DNA from: Sphingomonas sp. SORGH_AS_0950
GTDB taxonomy: Bacteria > Pseudomonadota > Alphaproteobacteria > Sphingomonadales > Sphingomonadaceae
Assembly (NCBI RefSeq): GCF_030818415.1
Contig: NZ_JAUTAE010000001.1
Location: 2,878,001 to 2,942,000 of the forward strand
Direction: 5' to 3'
DNA length: 64,000 bases
Below the pieces are notes generated by a model. The model ran no database searches, was not told the origin of the DNA, and saw only the letters and a program-made list of their open reading frames with translations. Both the position numbers and the translations under genes were made by a program. This document shows, one piece after another, positions 36,836-45,213 of the stretch (position 1 is its first letter; each line of letters starts with the position of its first letter).

Positions 36836-37930
36836 ATGCGCGACACCAGCCGTCGAACCGTCATCACAGGGCTGGGCGCCGGACTGGCTATGGCGGCCGG
36901 GGGCGCCTGCGCCGCGCCGGGCGGGCGCAGGATCGGCTATGCCATTGTCGGACTGGGCCGCTATGCCGAACTGATTATGTCCAAATTCGCCGAGTGCGAC
37001 CATGCGCGCCTGACCGCGCTGGTCAGCGGCACGCCCGAGAAGCTGGCCCGTTTCGGCGAGACATATGGCGTGCCCGCCAGCCACCGCTACAGCTATGCGG
37101 ACTTCGACACGATCCGCGACAATCCCGATGTCGACGTCGTCTATGTGATCCTGCCCAACGCCCTGCACGCCGAATATACGGTGCGCGCGGCGCGGGCGGG
37201 CAAGCATGTGATGTGCGAGAAGCCCATGGCGGTGTCGTCCTCGGACTGCCGGACGATGATCGAGGCCTGCCAGGCGGCGGGGCGCAAGCTGATGATCGGC
37301 TATCGCTCGCGGTTCGAGCCGTATAACCGGCTGGCGATCGATCTGGCGCGCAAGGGCTTTGTCGGGCCGACGCGGATCGTCACCTCCGACCATGGCTTTA
37401 ACGCGCAGCCCAACCAGTGGCGACTCGACCGTGCGCTGTCGGGGGGCGGGTCGCTGATGGACATCGGCATCTACAGCCTGAACGCGGTCCGCTACCTGAC
37501 CGGCGAGCAGCCGGTGGAGGTCAGTGCGGTGGAATCGACCGACCGCAACGACCCGCGCTTCCGCACCGTCGAGGACCGCATCACCTTCCTGTTGCGCTTC
37601 CCCTCCGGGATCGAGGCGACCTGCGTGTCGAGCTATAGCTCGGGGCACAATATCTACCGCGTGACGGGGACGAAGGGCTGGATCGAGCTGGAACCCGCCA
37701 CCGCCTATGAGGGGCAGCGGATGTTCGTCCACCGCGACGGCCGGACCGAGGAGCGGCGCTTGACGCCGAGCAAGGGGCAGCATGCCGGACAGCTCGACCA
37801 TTTCGCCGAGTGCATCCTGAACGACACCCGGCCGCTGGTCCCCGGCGAGGAAGGGCTGGCCGATCTGCGCGTCATCGAGGCGATCTATCGCTCCGCGCGG
37901 GAAGGGCGGCGGATCACCCTGACCGCCTGA
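36836..37930 (+). CDS. Gfo/Idh/MocA oxidoreductase with Tat signal (glucose-fructose oxidoreductase-like)
   Basis: 364 residues. The twin-arginine signal is TSRRTVITGLGAGLAMAAGGACA, followed by the Rossmann fold (IGYAIVGLGRYAELIM) and the conserved CEKPMAVSSSDCRTMIEA motif, whose Lys belongs to the EKP catalytic signature. The C-terminal half has GGSLMDIGIYSLNAVRYLTGEQPVEV, the G-D-x-G-x-Y region of GFOR. Zymomonas GFOR is a Tat-exported periplasmic enzyme with tightly bound NADP. This one is shorter but keeps export and both motifs. A GGGAGAGGA SD precedes the chosen ATG. The sugar substrate is unknown. Confidence 0.92.
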   Translation: MRDTSRRTVITGLGAGLAMAAGGACAAPGGRRIGYAIVGLGRYAELIMSKFAECDHARLTALVSGTPEKLARFGETYGVPASHRYSYADFDTIRDNPDVDVVYVILPNALHAEYTVRAARAGKHVMCEKPMAVSSSDCRTMIEACQAAGRKLMIGYRSRFEPYNRLAIDLARKGFVGPTRIVTSDHGFNAQPNQWRLDRALSGGGSLMDIGIYSLNAVRYLTGEQPVEVSAVESTDRNDPRFRTVEDRITFLLRFPSGIEATCVSSYSSGHNIYRVTGTKGWIELEPATAYEGQRMFVHRDGRTEERRLTPSKGQHAGQLDHFAECILNDTRPLVPGEEGLADLRVIEAIYRSAREGRRITLTA

Positions 37931-37965
37931 GCCGTGATGGCGGCTTCCTGATCCAGGTGATGTGG

Positions 37966-37991
37966 TTTATCCTGTTGTAAAATAGGGATAA
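37966..37991. promoter_or_regulatory. Possible operator upstream of the MBL hydrolase
   Basis: The inverted pair TTATCC and GGGATAA, 12 nt apart in an AT-rich patch, lies just before the MBL-fold gene. It is a short motif in a plausible operator position; there is no family assignment and chance occurrence is possible. Confidence 0.25.
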
Positions 37992-38028
37992 GATGGAACG
38001 ATCGCCCGATCGATCGGGTTGGAGTCCG

Positions 38029-38883
38029 ATGCGGATCCACCATCTCAACTGCGGGACCGACTGCCCCCTGGGGGGTGCGTTGTTCGACGGGCGCAGCCAT
38101 GGGCCGCTGGGGCATCTGGTCTGCCACTGCCTGTTGATCGAGACCGAGGCGAGCGGGCTGGTGCTGGTCGATACCGGCTATGGCCTGCGCGACGTGGCGC
38201 ATCCGCATCGCCGCCCCGATCCCCGCATCACCCTGCCGTGGCGGGCCATGCTCAACATCCGGCTGCGCGAGTCGGAAACCGCGATCCGCCAGATCGAGGC
38301 GCTGGGCCATCGCGCCGGGGATGTCCGGCACATCGTGCTGACCCATCTCGACTTCGACCATGCGGGCGGGCTGGAGGATTTTCCCAATGCGGCCGTGCAT
38401 GTCATGCGCCGCGAATATGACGATGCCGCCGGGCCGCATGCGGGGATCGTCGCGCGCAACCGCTGGCGGCCCCGGCAATGGGATCAGGTCGCGCGGTGGC
38501 AGTTCCACAGCGCCGGGGGCGAGGGCTGGTTCGGGTTCGATGCGGTCCGCGACCTGCCCGGCCTGCCGCCCGAAATCCTGCTGGTGCCGCTTCCCGGCCA
38601 CACATGGGGCCATGCGGGCGTGGCGATCCGACAGCCCGGCGGGCGATGGCTGCTCCATGCCGGGGACGCCTATTTCTATCGCGGCGAGATGCGCGAGGCG
38701 AGGCGCCGCTGCACGCCGGGCCTGCGCGCCTATCAGCGGCTGATGGAGGTCGATGCGCGTGCGCGTCTGGCCAACCAGGCCCGGCTGCGCGACCTGTCGA
38801 TCGCACGCCGCGACACGGTCACGCTCGTCTGCGCGCATGATCCGGTCGAATGGGAGCGGTGCCGCGACGGCTATCCGCTATAG
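38029..38883 (+). CDS. MBL-fold hydrolase, N-acyl-homoserine-lactonase-like
   Basis: 284 residues from the ATG at 38029 (GGAG eight nt upstream; the ATG at 37993 adds 12 residues). The start MRIHHLNCGTDCPLGG is typical of the lactonase-like MBL group. The metal motif reads LTHLDFDHAGGLEDF: HxDxDH rather than the lactonase HxHxDH, so the second His ligand is Asp. Later ligands are His in PGHTWGHAG and Asp in LHAGDAYFY. Lactonase activity is therefore uncertain, and another cyclic ester or thioester substrate is possible. It is monocistronic by spacing. Confidence 0.85.
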   Translation: MRIHHLNCGTDCPLGGALFDGRSHGPLGHLVCHCLLIETEASGLVLVDTGYGLRDVAHPHRRPDPRITLPWRAMLNIRLRESETAIRQIEALGHRAGDVRHIVLTHLDFDHAGGLEDFPNAAVHVMRREYDDAAGPHAGIVARNRWRPRQWDQVARWQFHSAGGEGWFGFDAVRDLPGLPPEILLVPLPGHTWGHAGVAIRQPGGRWLLHAGDAYFYRGEMREARRRCTPGLRAYQRLMEVDARARLANQARLRDLSIARRDTVTLVCAHDPVEWERCRDGYPL

Positions 38884-38955
38884 CGGCAAACGGCTTTCGC
38901 GGACGACGCCATGCGATAGGATGCGCCGGTCCCGCCAACGGGACGGGAGAGGGCC

Positions 38956-39306
38956 ATGAATCATCACTGCGTCGCGATCGTGCCGGCTGGCGACATGGCG
39001 GCCAGCACCGCCTTCTACCGGCTGCTCGGCTTTACCGTCGCGGCCGATTTCGGCGGCTATCGGATAATGGAGGACGGGCGCGGCTGGCATCTGCATTTGA
39101 ACCACATGCCCGGTTGGCCACCCCGCGTGGAGGAGAATCCCTTCGGCCTCTATCTCTATGTCGAGGACGTCGACGCGGTCGCCGACCGGGTGCGCGACCG
39201 GATCATCGAGCCCGGCGCGCCGCACCTCAAGCCCTGGGGTACCTATGAGTTCGCGGTCAGCGACCCCAACGGCGTGCTGGTGCGGATCGGGCGGGTCGCG
39301 CAGTAG
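38956..39306 (+). CDS. VOC-superfamily (glyoxalase/bleomycin-resistance fold) protein
   Basis: 116 residues in one beta-alpha-beta-beta-beta pair layout: VAIVPAGDMAASTAFYRLLGFTVAADFGGYRIMEDGRGWHLHLNH, then GLYLYVEDVDAVADRVRDR and the final PWGTYEFAVSDPNGVLVRIGR. The conserved WGxxEFxxxDPxG end is diagnostic of VOC proteins of the bleomycin-binding or dioxygenase-like type. His and Glu in metal-ligand positions are present, but a substrate cannot be inferred. A GGGAGAGGG SD precedes the start. Confidence 0.9.
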   Translation: MNHHCVAIVPAGDMAASTAFYRLLGFTVAADFGGYRIMEDGRGWHLHLNHMPGWPPRVEENPFGLYLYVEDVDAVADRVRDRIIEPGAPHLKPWGTYEFAVSDPNGVLVRIGRVAQ

Positions 39307-39321
39307 CGTCGCCCGTCCGGC

Positions 39322-39501
39322 TCAGTGCAGCTTGGCGATCGACAGCCCGTCTTCCTTGGCGCGCGCCTTGACCGACTCCTCGCTGCGGGTCAGCGCCTTG
39401 GCGATCGCCTTCAGCGCCATGCCCTTCTTGGCGAGCGTGTGGAGTTTCTGAATCTCGTCGGGCCGCCAGGGCTGGCGGTGTCTCTCAAAACGTTCGGCCA
39501 T
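39322..39501 (-). CDS. Small basic HTH/SANT-like protein (59 residues)
   Basis: A 60-codon frame, convergent with the VOC gene. It encodes MAERFERHRQPWRPDEIQKL, a helix LAKKGMALKAIAKALTRSEESVKARAKEDG, and a short C-terminus ending KLH. The W-x(2)-DE-I-x-KL-x-x-LA-x-x-G-x-x-x-x-x-IA-x-x-L-x-R pattern is what small Myb/SANT-like or HTH DNA-binding proteins of sphingomonads look like. It is highly charged, has no signal peptide and starts at the ATG at 39501. The function is not known; a role in DNA binding is inferred from the helix pattern only. Confidence 0.7.
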   Translation of the reverse strand: MAERFERHRQPWRPDEIQKLHTLAKKGMALKAIAKALTRSEESVKARAKEDGLSIAKLH

Positions 39502-39659
39502 ATCCGCATGATTAGCGTGATCCGGCCCCGCTGGCCATGGCGGGCGGGCGGATGATGACTGTCTTACAAATGCGTCATGGAGCGCGACGGCGCTTGCCTT
39601 CGCACCGCAGCAAGGCGAAGCAGAACGTCCGGGAGACTATATATCATGCGAGTATCTCT

Positions 39660-41792
39660 ATGCGCTTATACGCCCTGTTGTGTTGCGTAGCCACGGCCGC
39701 GATCGCCATGCCGGCGATGGCGCAGACGCGCGGCGTGCCCACGCCTGACGCGGACCAGACGCAGGGCGGCGACAGCAGCGACATCGTCGTGACCGCCAAG
39801 CGGCTGGACACGGCGCGCGCGCATATCCAGCCCAGCCTCGGCGCGTCGAATTACGAGATCACCAGCGCGACGATCAAGGCGCTGCCCGGCGGCGAGAACC
39901 AGCAGTTCAACCAGATCCTGCTCCAGGCGCCCGGCATCGTGCAGGACGGTTTCGGCCAATTCCACGTCCGCGACGACCATAATGGCCTGCAATATCGCAT
40001 CAACGGCACCATCCTGCCCGAAGGCCTGGCGGTGTTCGGCCAGACCCTGTCGCCGCGCCTGGTCGACAAGGTCAACATCCTGACCGGCGCGCTGCCGGCG
40101 CAATATGGCCTGCGCACCGCAGGCGTGATCGACATCACGACCAAGAGCGGGCTGTTCGACAATGGCGGCACCGCCTCCATCTATGGCGGCAGCCACAACA
40201 CCATCCAGCCCAGCCTGACCTATGGCGGCTCTTCGGGAAGCACCAATTACTTCGTGTCGGGTGATTACCGGCACAGTGGCCTGGGCATCGAGAGCGTCGA
40301 CGGCCGGTCCAATCCGGTGCACGACGATACCGACCAGTATCAGGGCTTTGCCTATGTCGACCATATCCTGGACGACCAGAACCGGGTGTCGTTCGTCGGC
40401 GGCTATTCCAACCAGTGGTTCCAGATCCCCAACCCGGTCGGCCAACAGCCAGGCGGCACCTGGAGCGTCGGCGGACAGAAGACGTTTCCCAGCGAGAAGC
40501 TGAACGAGACGCAGCTGGAGAAGACCGGCTTCGGCCAACTGGCCTTCCTCCACGATGCCGAGCCGTTCACCGTGCAGGCGTCGCTTTTCGCGCGCTATTC
40601 CTCGCTGCGCTATCGTCCCGACGTGCTGGGCGAGCTGCTCTATAACGGGCAGGCGCAACAGGCGTACAAGCAGGATTTCGCGATCGGCGGGCAGGTCGAT
40701 GCCGTCTATCATCTGGGCGATGCGCACACGCTGCGCGGCGGCCTGCTGCTGTCGCGCGACCGCTCGACCAGCGCGACCACGACCAGCGTCTTCCCGGTCG
40801 ACGGCAACGGCGCCCAGGCGGGCGAGCCGATCATGATCGCCGACAATAGCGGCAAGACCGCGACCAGCGTCAGCGCCTATCTGCAAGACGAATGGAAGCT
40901 GCTGCCCAGGCTGACGCTGAACTATGGCGCGCGCTACGACCTCTATAACGGCTATCGCCGTGAGGGGCAGCTGTCGCCGCGCGTCAACCTGGTGTGGCAG
41001 CCGGACGATGTCTATACGCTGCATGCGGGCTATTCGCGCTATTTCGTGCCGCCGCCCTTCGAGCTGGTCGGCAATACCAGCATCAACAAGTTCGTCGGCA
41101 CCAGCGCCTATCCCTCGGTCACCGTCAACGACGTCCCCTATGCCGAGCGGCAGGATTATTTCGACGCCGGGTTCCAGGCGCGGCTCAGCCGCTACTTCAC
41201 CTATGGCATCGACGCCTATTACCGCATCTCGAAGAACCTGATCGACGAGGGGCAGTTCGGCGCGCCGATCATCCTGACCCCGTTCAACTATCGGCAGGGG
41301 CGTATCGGCGGGATCGAGGCGAATATGAGCTATCAGCGTGGGCCGCTGCTCGCCTATGCCAATTTCGCCGCCGCCAAGGCCAAGGGCCGGGGCATCGTCT
41401 CCAGCCAGTTCAGCTTCGGCCAGGACGATCTCGACTATATCGCCCGGCATTATATCTATCTGGATCACGACCAGACCTTCACCGGATCGGCGGGTGTGTC
41501 CTATGCCTTTGCGGGGGGCACGAAGCTGGGCGGCAGCATGATCTATGGCTCGGGCCTGCGCCGCGACGACGATGTGCGGAGCATTCCCAACGGCGCCAAG
41601 ATCGCGCCCTATGCCCAGTTCAACCTGACCGCGAGCCACCATCTGGCCGGGCCGAACATCGACATCCGCTTCGACGTCATCAACGCGCTCGACCACAAAT
41701 ACGAGATCCGCGACGGAACCGGCGTGGGTGTCGGCGCGCCGCAATATGGGCCGCGTCGCGGCTTCTTCGTCGGCGTGTCCAAGTCGTTCTGA
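39660..41792 (+). CDS. TonB-dependent receptor (710 residues, substrate unknown)
   Basis: 710 residues from the ATG at 39660, which begins a clean signal peptide (MRLYALLCCVATAAIAMPAMAQ); the longer frame from 39537 adds 41 residues without signal character. The TonB box region SSDIVVTAKRL is followed by the plug (ENQQFNQILLQAPGIVQDGFGQFHVRDDHNGLQYRINGTILPEG; YGLRTAGVIDITTKSG) and a barrel ending FFVGVSKSF. It lacks an STN domain. No regulatory pair lies beside it. A GC hairpin follows the stop at 41801. Confidence 0.92.
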   Translation: MRLYALLCCVATAAIAMPAMAQTRGVPTPDADQTQGGDSSDIVVTAKRLDTARAHIQPSLGASNYEITSATIKALPGGENQQFNQILLQAPGIVQDGFGQFHVRDDHNGLQYRINGTILPEGLAVFGQTLSPRLVDKVNILTGALPAQYGLRTAGVIDITTKSGLFDNGGTASIYGGSHNTIQPSLTYGGSSGSTNYFVSGDYRHSGLGIESVDGRSNPVHDDTDQYQGFAYVDHILDDQNRVSFVGGYSNQWFQIPNPVGQQPGGTWSVGGQKTFPSEKLNETQLEKTGFGQLAFLHDAEPFTVQASLFARYSSLRYRPDVLGELLYNGQAQQAYKQDFAIGGQVDAVYHLGDAHTLRGGLLLSRDRSTSATTTSVFPVDGNGAQAGEPIMIADNSGKTATSVSAYLQDEWKLLPRLTLNYGARYDLYNGYRREGQLSPRVNLVWQPDDVYTLHAGYSRYFVPPPFELVGNTSINKFVGTSAYPSVTVNDVPYAERQDYFDAGFQARLSRYFTYGIDAYYRISKNLIDEGQFGAPIILTPFNYRQGRIGGIEANMSYQRGPLLAYANFAAAKAKGRGIVSSQFSFGQDDLDYIARHYIYLDHDQTFTGSAGVSYAFAGGTKLGGSMIYGSGLRRDDDVRSIPNGAKIAPYAQFNLTASHHLAGPNIDIRFDVINALDHKYEIRDGTGVGVGAPQYGPRRGFFVGVSKSF

Positions 41793-41800
41793 GGAGGGGG

Positions 41801-41826
41801 GGGGCGGCGGCACCAACCGCCGCCCC
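41801..41826. terminator. GC hairpin between convergent genes
   Basis: A perfect 10-bp inverted repeat, GGGGCGGCGG / CCGCCGCCCC, around CACCAA lies between the TonB receptor stop and the stop of the opposite-strand protease-like gene. There is no T tract. Confidence 0.55.
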
Positions 41827-41835
41827 GCCACCCGG

Positions 41836-43593
41836 TCAGGCGATGCCGAATGTCCTGATCCGGTCGGGCATGTGCCGGTCGATCGCGATGGCGGCGGCGC
41901 GGTCGCGATCGGCCTCGGCGGTCCTGCCCAGCCGCTGCTCGACGATGGCGCGGCCATAGAGCGCCCAGGCGCGCTTGGGATCGATGGCTAGCGCGGCGTC
42001 GAAATCGGCGAGCGCGGCCTGATCCTCGTGGCGCCGCAGCCGGACGAAGGCGCGGCTGTCGAGATAGCTGGGATTGCCCGGCACCGCATGGATGGCGGCG
42101 TTGCAGTCGCTCATCGCCTTGTCCAGCTCGACATTCGCGAGCATCCGGGCCCAGCATCGCCCATTGAGCGCGGTGCCGCGCCGGGCATCGTCGCGATGCG
42201 TGTCCAGCCACAGGCCATATTGCGCGATCGCCGGGGCCATCGCGTCCGCATCGGCATAGAGCCGCGCGATTTGCAGGCGCTGCATGTCCTCGCGCGGCAG
42301 GGCGGCGCTGATCTGGTCGAGATCGGCGACCGCGCCCGCCGGATTGCCCGCCCGCTGGCGAAGCTCGGCGCGCAGGAAACGGGCGTGGGTGTCGGCGGGG
42401 TCGAGCGTCAGCGTGGTGTTGAGGTCGTCGATCGCCAGCACCGGCCGCCGTTGCTCCAGATAGGCGAGCGCGCGCTGGCGGGGGAAGCGCGGGTCGCGGG
42501 GCGCGAGCGTCATGGCATGGGTAAAGGCGTCGATCGCGCCGGGCAGGTCGTGCTGGGTCTGCAGCATCGCGCCGCGACGGCTATAGCCCTCGGCATCGGT
42601 CGGTGCGGCGGCCTCGGCGACGACCTGCACCGCGCCCGACGCGGCGGGATCGACATGCGCGGCGGCGTCGAACAGCCGTCCGCCATTATAGGTGAAATAC
42701 AGCCGGTGCTGCGCATTCGAGACATAGAGGCGGTGCGACACGAAATAATCCGCGCCCAGCAGCATGTCGGTGTCCAGTCCGCCCAGATCGGCGATATGCA
42801 GCCGGACATTGTGCAGTTCCTCATTGCCGATCCGCAGCAGCTTGAACCGCGCGACCCAGCCCTTGACGACATGATGCCCGATCCCGGTCGACCAGCCTGC
42901 GGGCTCCACCCCCGGATCGCCGGGATGCACCCCGGCCCGCGCGGCGGCGCGCAGGGTCAGCACGGTGCCGTCCGCGCCGGTGTCGAAGGTGGCGCGCAGC
43001 TTCGCGCCGTCCAGCTCGACCGTGCCGACCGTGTGGTGCTGGCGGCTGTCGCGCGGCTCGATCGGCATTTCGAAGAAGGGCTGCCCCTTGGTCCAATAGG
43101 CCATGGCGGCCTTGGCGCAGTTGCTGGGCTTGAACAGCCGCACCATGCCGCCGGGCAGGTCATATTCGACATCGGCCAGCCCCAGCACATTCTGGCCGAG
43201 CAGTCCGGTCTCTCCGACATCGCTGCCGCTGACGATGAATTCGACATGGGCCAGGTCGAACCCGGCCAGGGTGAAGCGGCGGACGGTGGTGACGCGTGCC
43301 TCCGAACTGCCGCCGACCCCGTTCACGCGATACCCGTCGGGAAGCGGGCTCAGCGACAGCCCGAACTCGCGCGCGACGGGTGGCGCGATGTTGCTGTAAA
43401 AGGCCCCGCTATCGAGCAGGAAGGGGGCGGGCCTGCCGTTGATCTGTGTCTCGACCACCGGGCGAAGCCCCTGCATGGTGACGGGGATCGCGGCCATCAT
43501 CCCGACCTGACACCCCGTGGCCGCCATAGCGGGCGCGGCGCCGCCCGCCAGCAGGCCCGCCGCCACGGCATATCGCCCCATCGTCCCGATCAT
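41836..43593 (-). CDS. Exported double retropepsin-like aspartic protease with TPR repeats
   Basis: 585 residues from 43593 (signal peptide ending APAMA-A; an ATG at 43635 is possible). Two retropepsin-like halves are visible: PFLLDSGAFYSNI (DSG motif) and LRATFDTGADGTVLTL (DTG motif), each followed by a hydrophobic-hydrophobic-G segment (LLGQNVLGLADVEYDL and DMLLGADYFVSHRL). The C-terminal about 250 residues are TPR-like (PGAIDAFTHAMTLAPRDPRFPRQRALAYLEQ, ALADFDAALAIDPKRAWALYGRA). In most retropepsin-like bacterial proteins one DTG is supplied per chain and they dimerise. The two-domain chain suggests a self-contained active site. Confidence 0.87.
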   Translation of the reverse strand: MIGTMGRYAVAAGLLAGGAAPAMAATGCQVGMMAAIPVTMQGLRPVVETQINGRPAPFLLDSGAFYSNIAPPVAREFGLSLSPLPDGYRVNGVGGSSEARVTTVRRFTLAGFDLAHVEFIVSGSDVGETGLLGQNVLGLADVEYDLPGGMVRLFKPSNCAKAAMAYWTKGQPFFEMPIEPRDSRQHHTVGTVELDGAKLRATFDTGADGTVLTLRAAARAGVHPGDPGVEPAGWSTGIGHHVVKGWVARFKLLRIGNEELHNVRLHIADLGGLDTDMLLGADYFVSHRLYVSNAQHRLYFTYNGGRLFDAAAHVDPAASGAVQVVAEAAAPTDAEGYSRRGAMLQTQHDLPGAIDAFTHAMTLAPRDPRFPRQRALAYLEQRRPVLAIDDLNTTLTLDPADTHARFLRAELRQRAGNPAGAVADLDQISAALPREDMQRLQIARLYADADAMAPAIAQYGLWLDTHRDDARRGTALNGRCWARMLANVELDKAMSDCNAAIHAVPGNPSYLDSRAFVRLRRHEDQAALADFDAALAIDPKRAWALYGRAIVEQRLGRTAEADRDRAAAIAIDRHMPDRIRTFGIA

Positions 43594-43929
43594 CGCGCCA
43601 TCATCCCCATGCCGGCTGCCTTGGTGATGCAGCATAGCGGGACACGGAAACAGCAAAGATGACACGAATCTGAAATTCCTGATACGTCGCGCCCGAGCAT
43701 AGCCAGAGTTTTCATCGCCACCGGATTTTGTTCCCGGTCGATCCGATCCTTTCTCGATCGGGCCATTTCTTCGTGTCATGGGCCGGGTCGTCGGAAAAAG
43801 CGTGGGGCTTCAGGACGGTTGATTTTACCAAACGCCCGGCGAGCGGTCCCCGGCCAACATAAATCAGCCTGACTGCGGATATTTCAAAACATTGCTGAGT
43901 TGGGCCCCCGCATCTTGCGGAGACGATCC
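43594..43929. other. Divergent intergenic region (336 nt), no gene seen
   Basis: It separates the divergent protease-like and MFS genes. It is somewhat richer in A/T around 43640-43730 and 43800-43900 (e.g. TTGATTTTACC, AAATCAGCCTG, ATATTTCAAAAC). I see no ORF with coding character and no repeat. It presumably carries both promoters. Confidence 0.5.
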
Positions 43930-45213
43930 ATGGCGACAGCTGCCCTACCCGACGCCTCCGGCGCCCACGCGCCGGACGCCGACCGCCGCCGCGCGACGCG
44001 CTGGCTACAGGCGCTCAATTTCTTCATGGCCGACATGCAGGCGGGGATCGGTCCCTTTCTGGGCGTCTTCCTGCAACAGCGCGGGTGGCAGACGGGGCCG
44101 ATCGGCACCGTCATGACGCTGGGCGGCGTGGCGGGGATGGTGATGGCCGTGCCTGCGGGCGCCTTTATCGACCATACCGACAAGAAACGCTGGGTGGTGG
44201 TCATTACCGGCATCTGCACGGTGCTGGCGTCCTTCCTGATCCTCTGGTCGCAGACCGGGCTGGTCGTCGGGATCAGCCAGGTGGCGACCGCGATCGCGGG
44301 CGCGGCGATCGGTCCGGCGGTGACCGGCATGACGCTGGGCGTCGTCCGGCAAAAGGGCTTCAACGCGCAGAATGGCCGCAACCAGGCCTGGAACCATGCC
44401 GGAAACATGGTCGGCGCGGGGCTGTCGGGTTTTCTCGGCTGGAAGTTCGGGATGCCCGCCATCTTCTTCCTGGCCGCCGCCTTCGGGGTGCTGGCGGTCA
44501 TCTCGGTCCTGTCGATCCCCGAGCGCGCCATCGATCACCGGGCCGCGCGCGGGCTGGAGGATGACAAGGGCGAGGATCAGGAGGGCGGGCAGGCCGAGGG
44601 GTTCAAGGCGCTGCTGTCCAACAAGCCGATGCTGATCCTGGCGGCGGCGCTGGCGTGCTTCCATCTGGGCAACGGCGCGATGCTGCCGCTCTATGGCATG
44701 GCGGTGGTCGGCGCGGGCAAGGGCGATGCGGCGATGTTCACCGCGACGACGGTGATGGTCGCACAGGCGGTGATGATCGTCGCCAGCCTGGTCGCGATGA
44801 AGGTCGCCGCCGGGCGCGGTTACTGGCTGGTCCTGCTGATCTCCTTCGCGGCGCTTCCGCTGCGGGGATTCCTGGCGGGGACCTTTATCGAGCATTGGGG
44901 CGTCTGGCCGGTCCAGGCGCTCGACGGGATCGGTGCGGGGCTTCAGAGCGTCGCGGTGCCGGGGCTCGTCGCCTGCCTGTTGAACGGCACCGGCCGGGTC
45001 AATGTCGGGCAGGGCGCGGTGATGACGATCCAGGGCGTCGGGGCCAGCCTGTCGCCCGCGATCGGCGGGTGGCTGGCGCAGGAACTCGGTTACAGCACTG
45101 CCTTCTATATATTGGGCGGCTTCGCGGTCGCCAGCCTCGCGCTGTGGATCGGCTTTGCGGGCACGTTGCGCCCGGCCTGTGGCGGAGACGCCGGAAAGGA
45201 AGCGAACGCATGA
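43930..45213 (+). CDS. MFS transporter (12-TM)
   Basis: 427 residues with 12 predicted transmembrane helices. The N-terminal half contains NFFMADMQAGIGPFLGVFLQQ and the MFS A-loop-like DHTDKKRWVVVITG. A charged central loop (HRAARGLEDDKGEDQEGGQAEGF) separates the two six-helix bundles. The first membrane segment (ALNFFMADMQAGIGPFLGV) is characteristic of a small MFS group often found beside ArsB/phosphatase genes. It begins a three-gene operon and overlaps the phosphoesterase start by 4 nt. The substrate is not known. Confidence 0.9.
   Translation: MATAALPDASGAHAPDADRRRATRWLQALNFFMADMQAGIGPFLGVFLQQRGWQTGPIGTVMTLGGVAGMVMAVPAGAFIDHTDKKRWVVVITGICTVLASFLILWSQTGLVVGISQVATAIAGAAIGPAVTGMTLGVVRQKGFNAQNGRNQAWNHAGNMVGAGLSGFLGWKFGMPAIFFLAAAFGVLAVISVLSIPERAIDHRAARGLEDDKGEDQEGGQAEGFKALLSNKPMLILAAALACFHLGNGAMLPLYGMAVVGAGKGDAAMFTATTVMVAQAVMIVASLVAMKVAAGRGYWLVLLISFAALPLRGFLAGTFIEHWGVWPVQALDGIGAGLQSVAVPGLVACLLNGTGRVNVGQGAVMTIQGVGASLSPAIGGWLAQELGYSTAFYILGGFAVASLALWIGFAGTLRPACGGDAGKEANA

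Noticed and set aside
38029..38883. Confident AHL-lactonase
   Set aside because: The metal motif reads HxDxDH, not the HxHxDH of characterised lactonases, so quorum quenching is not assumed.
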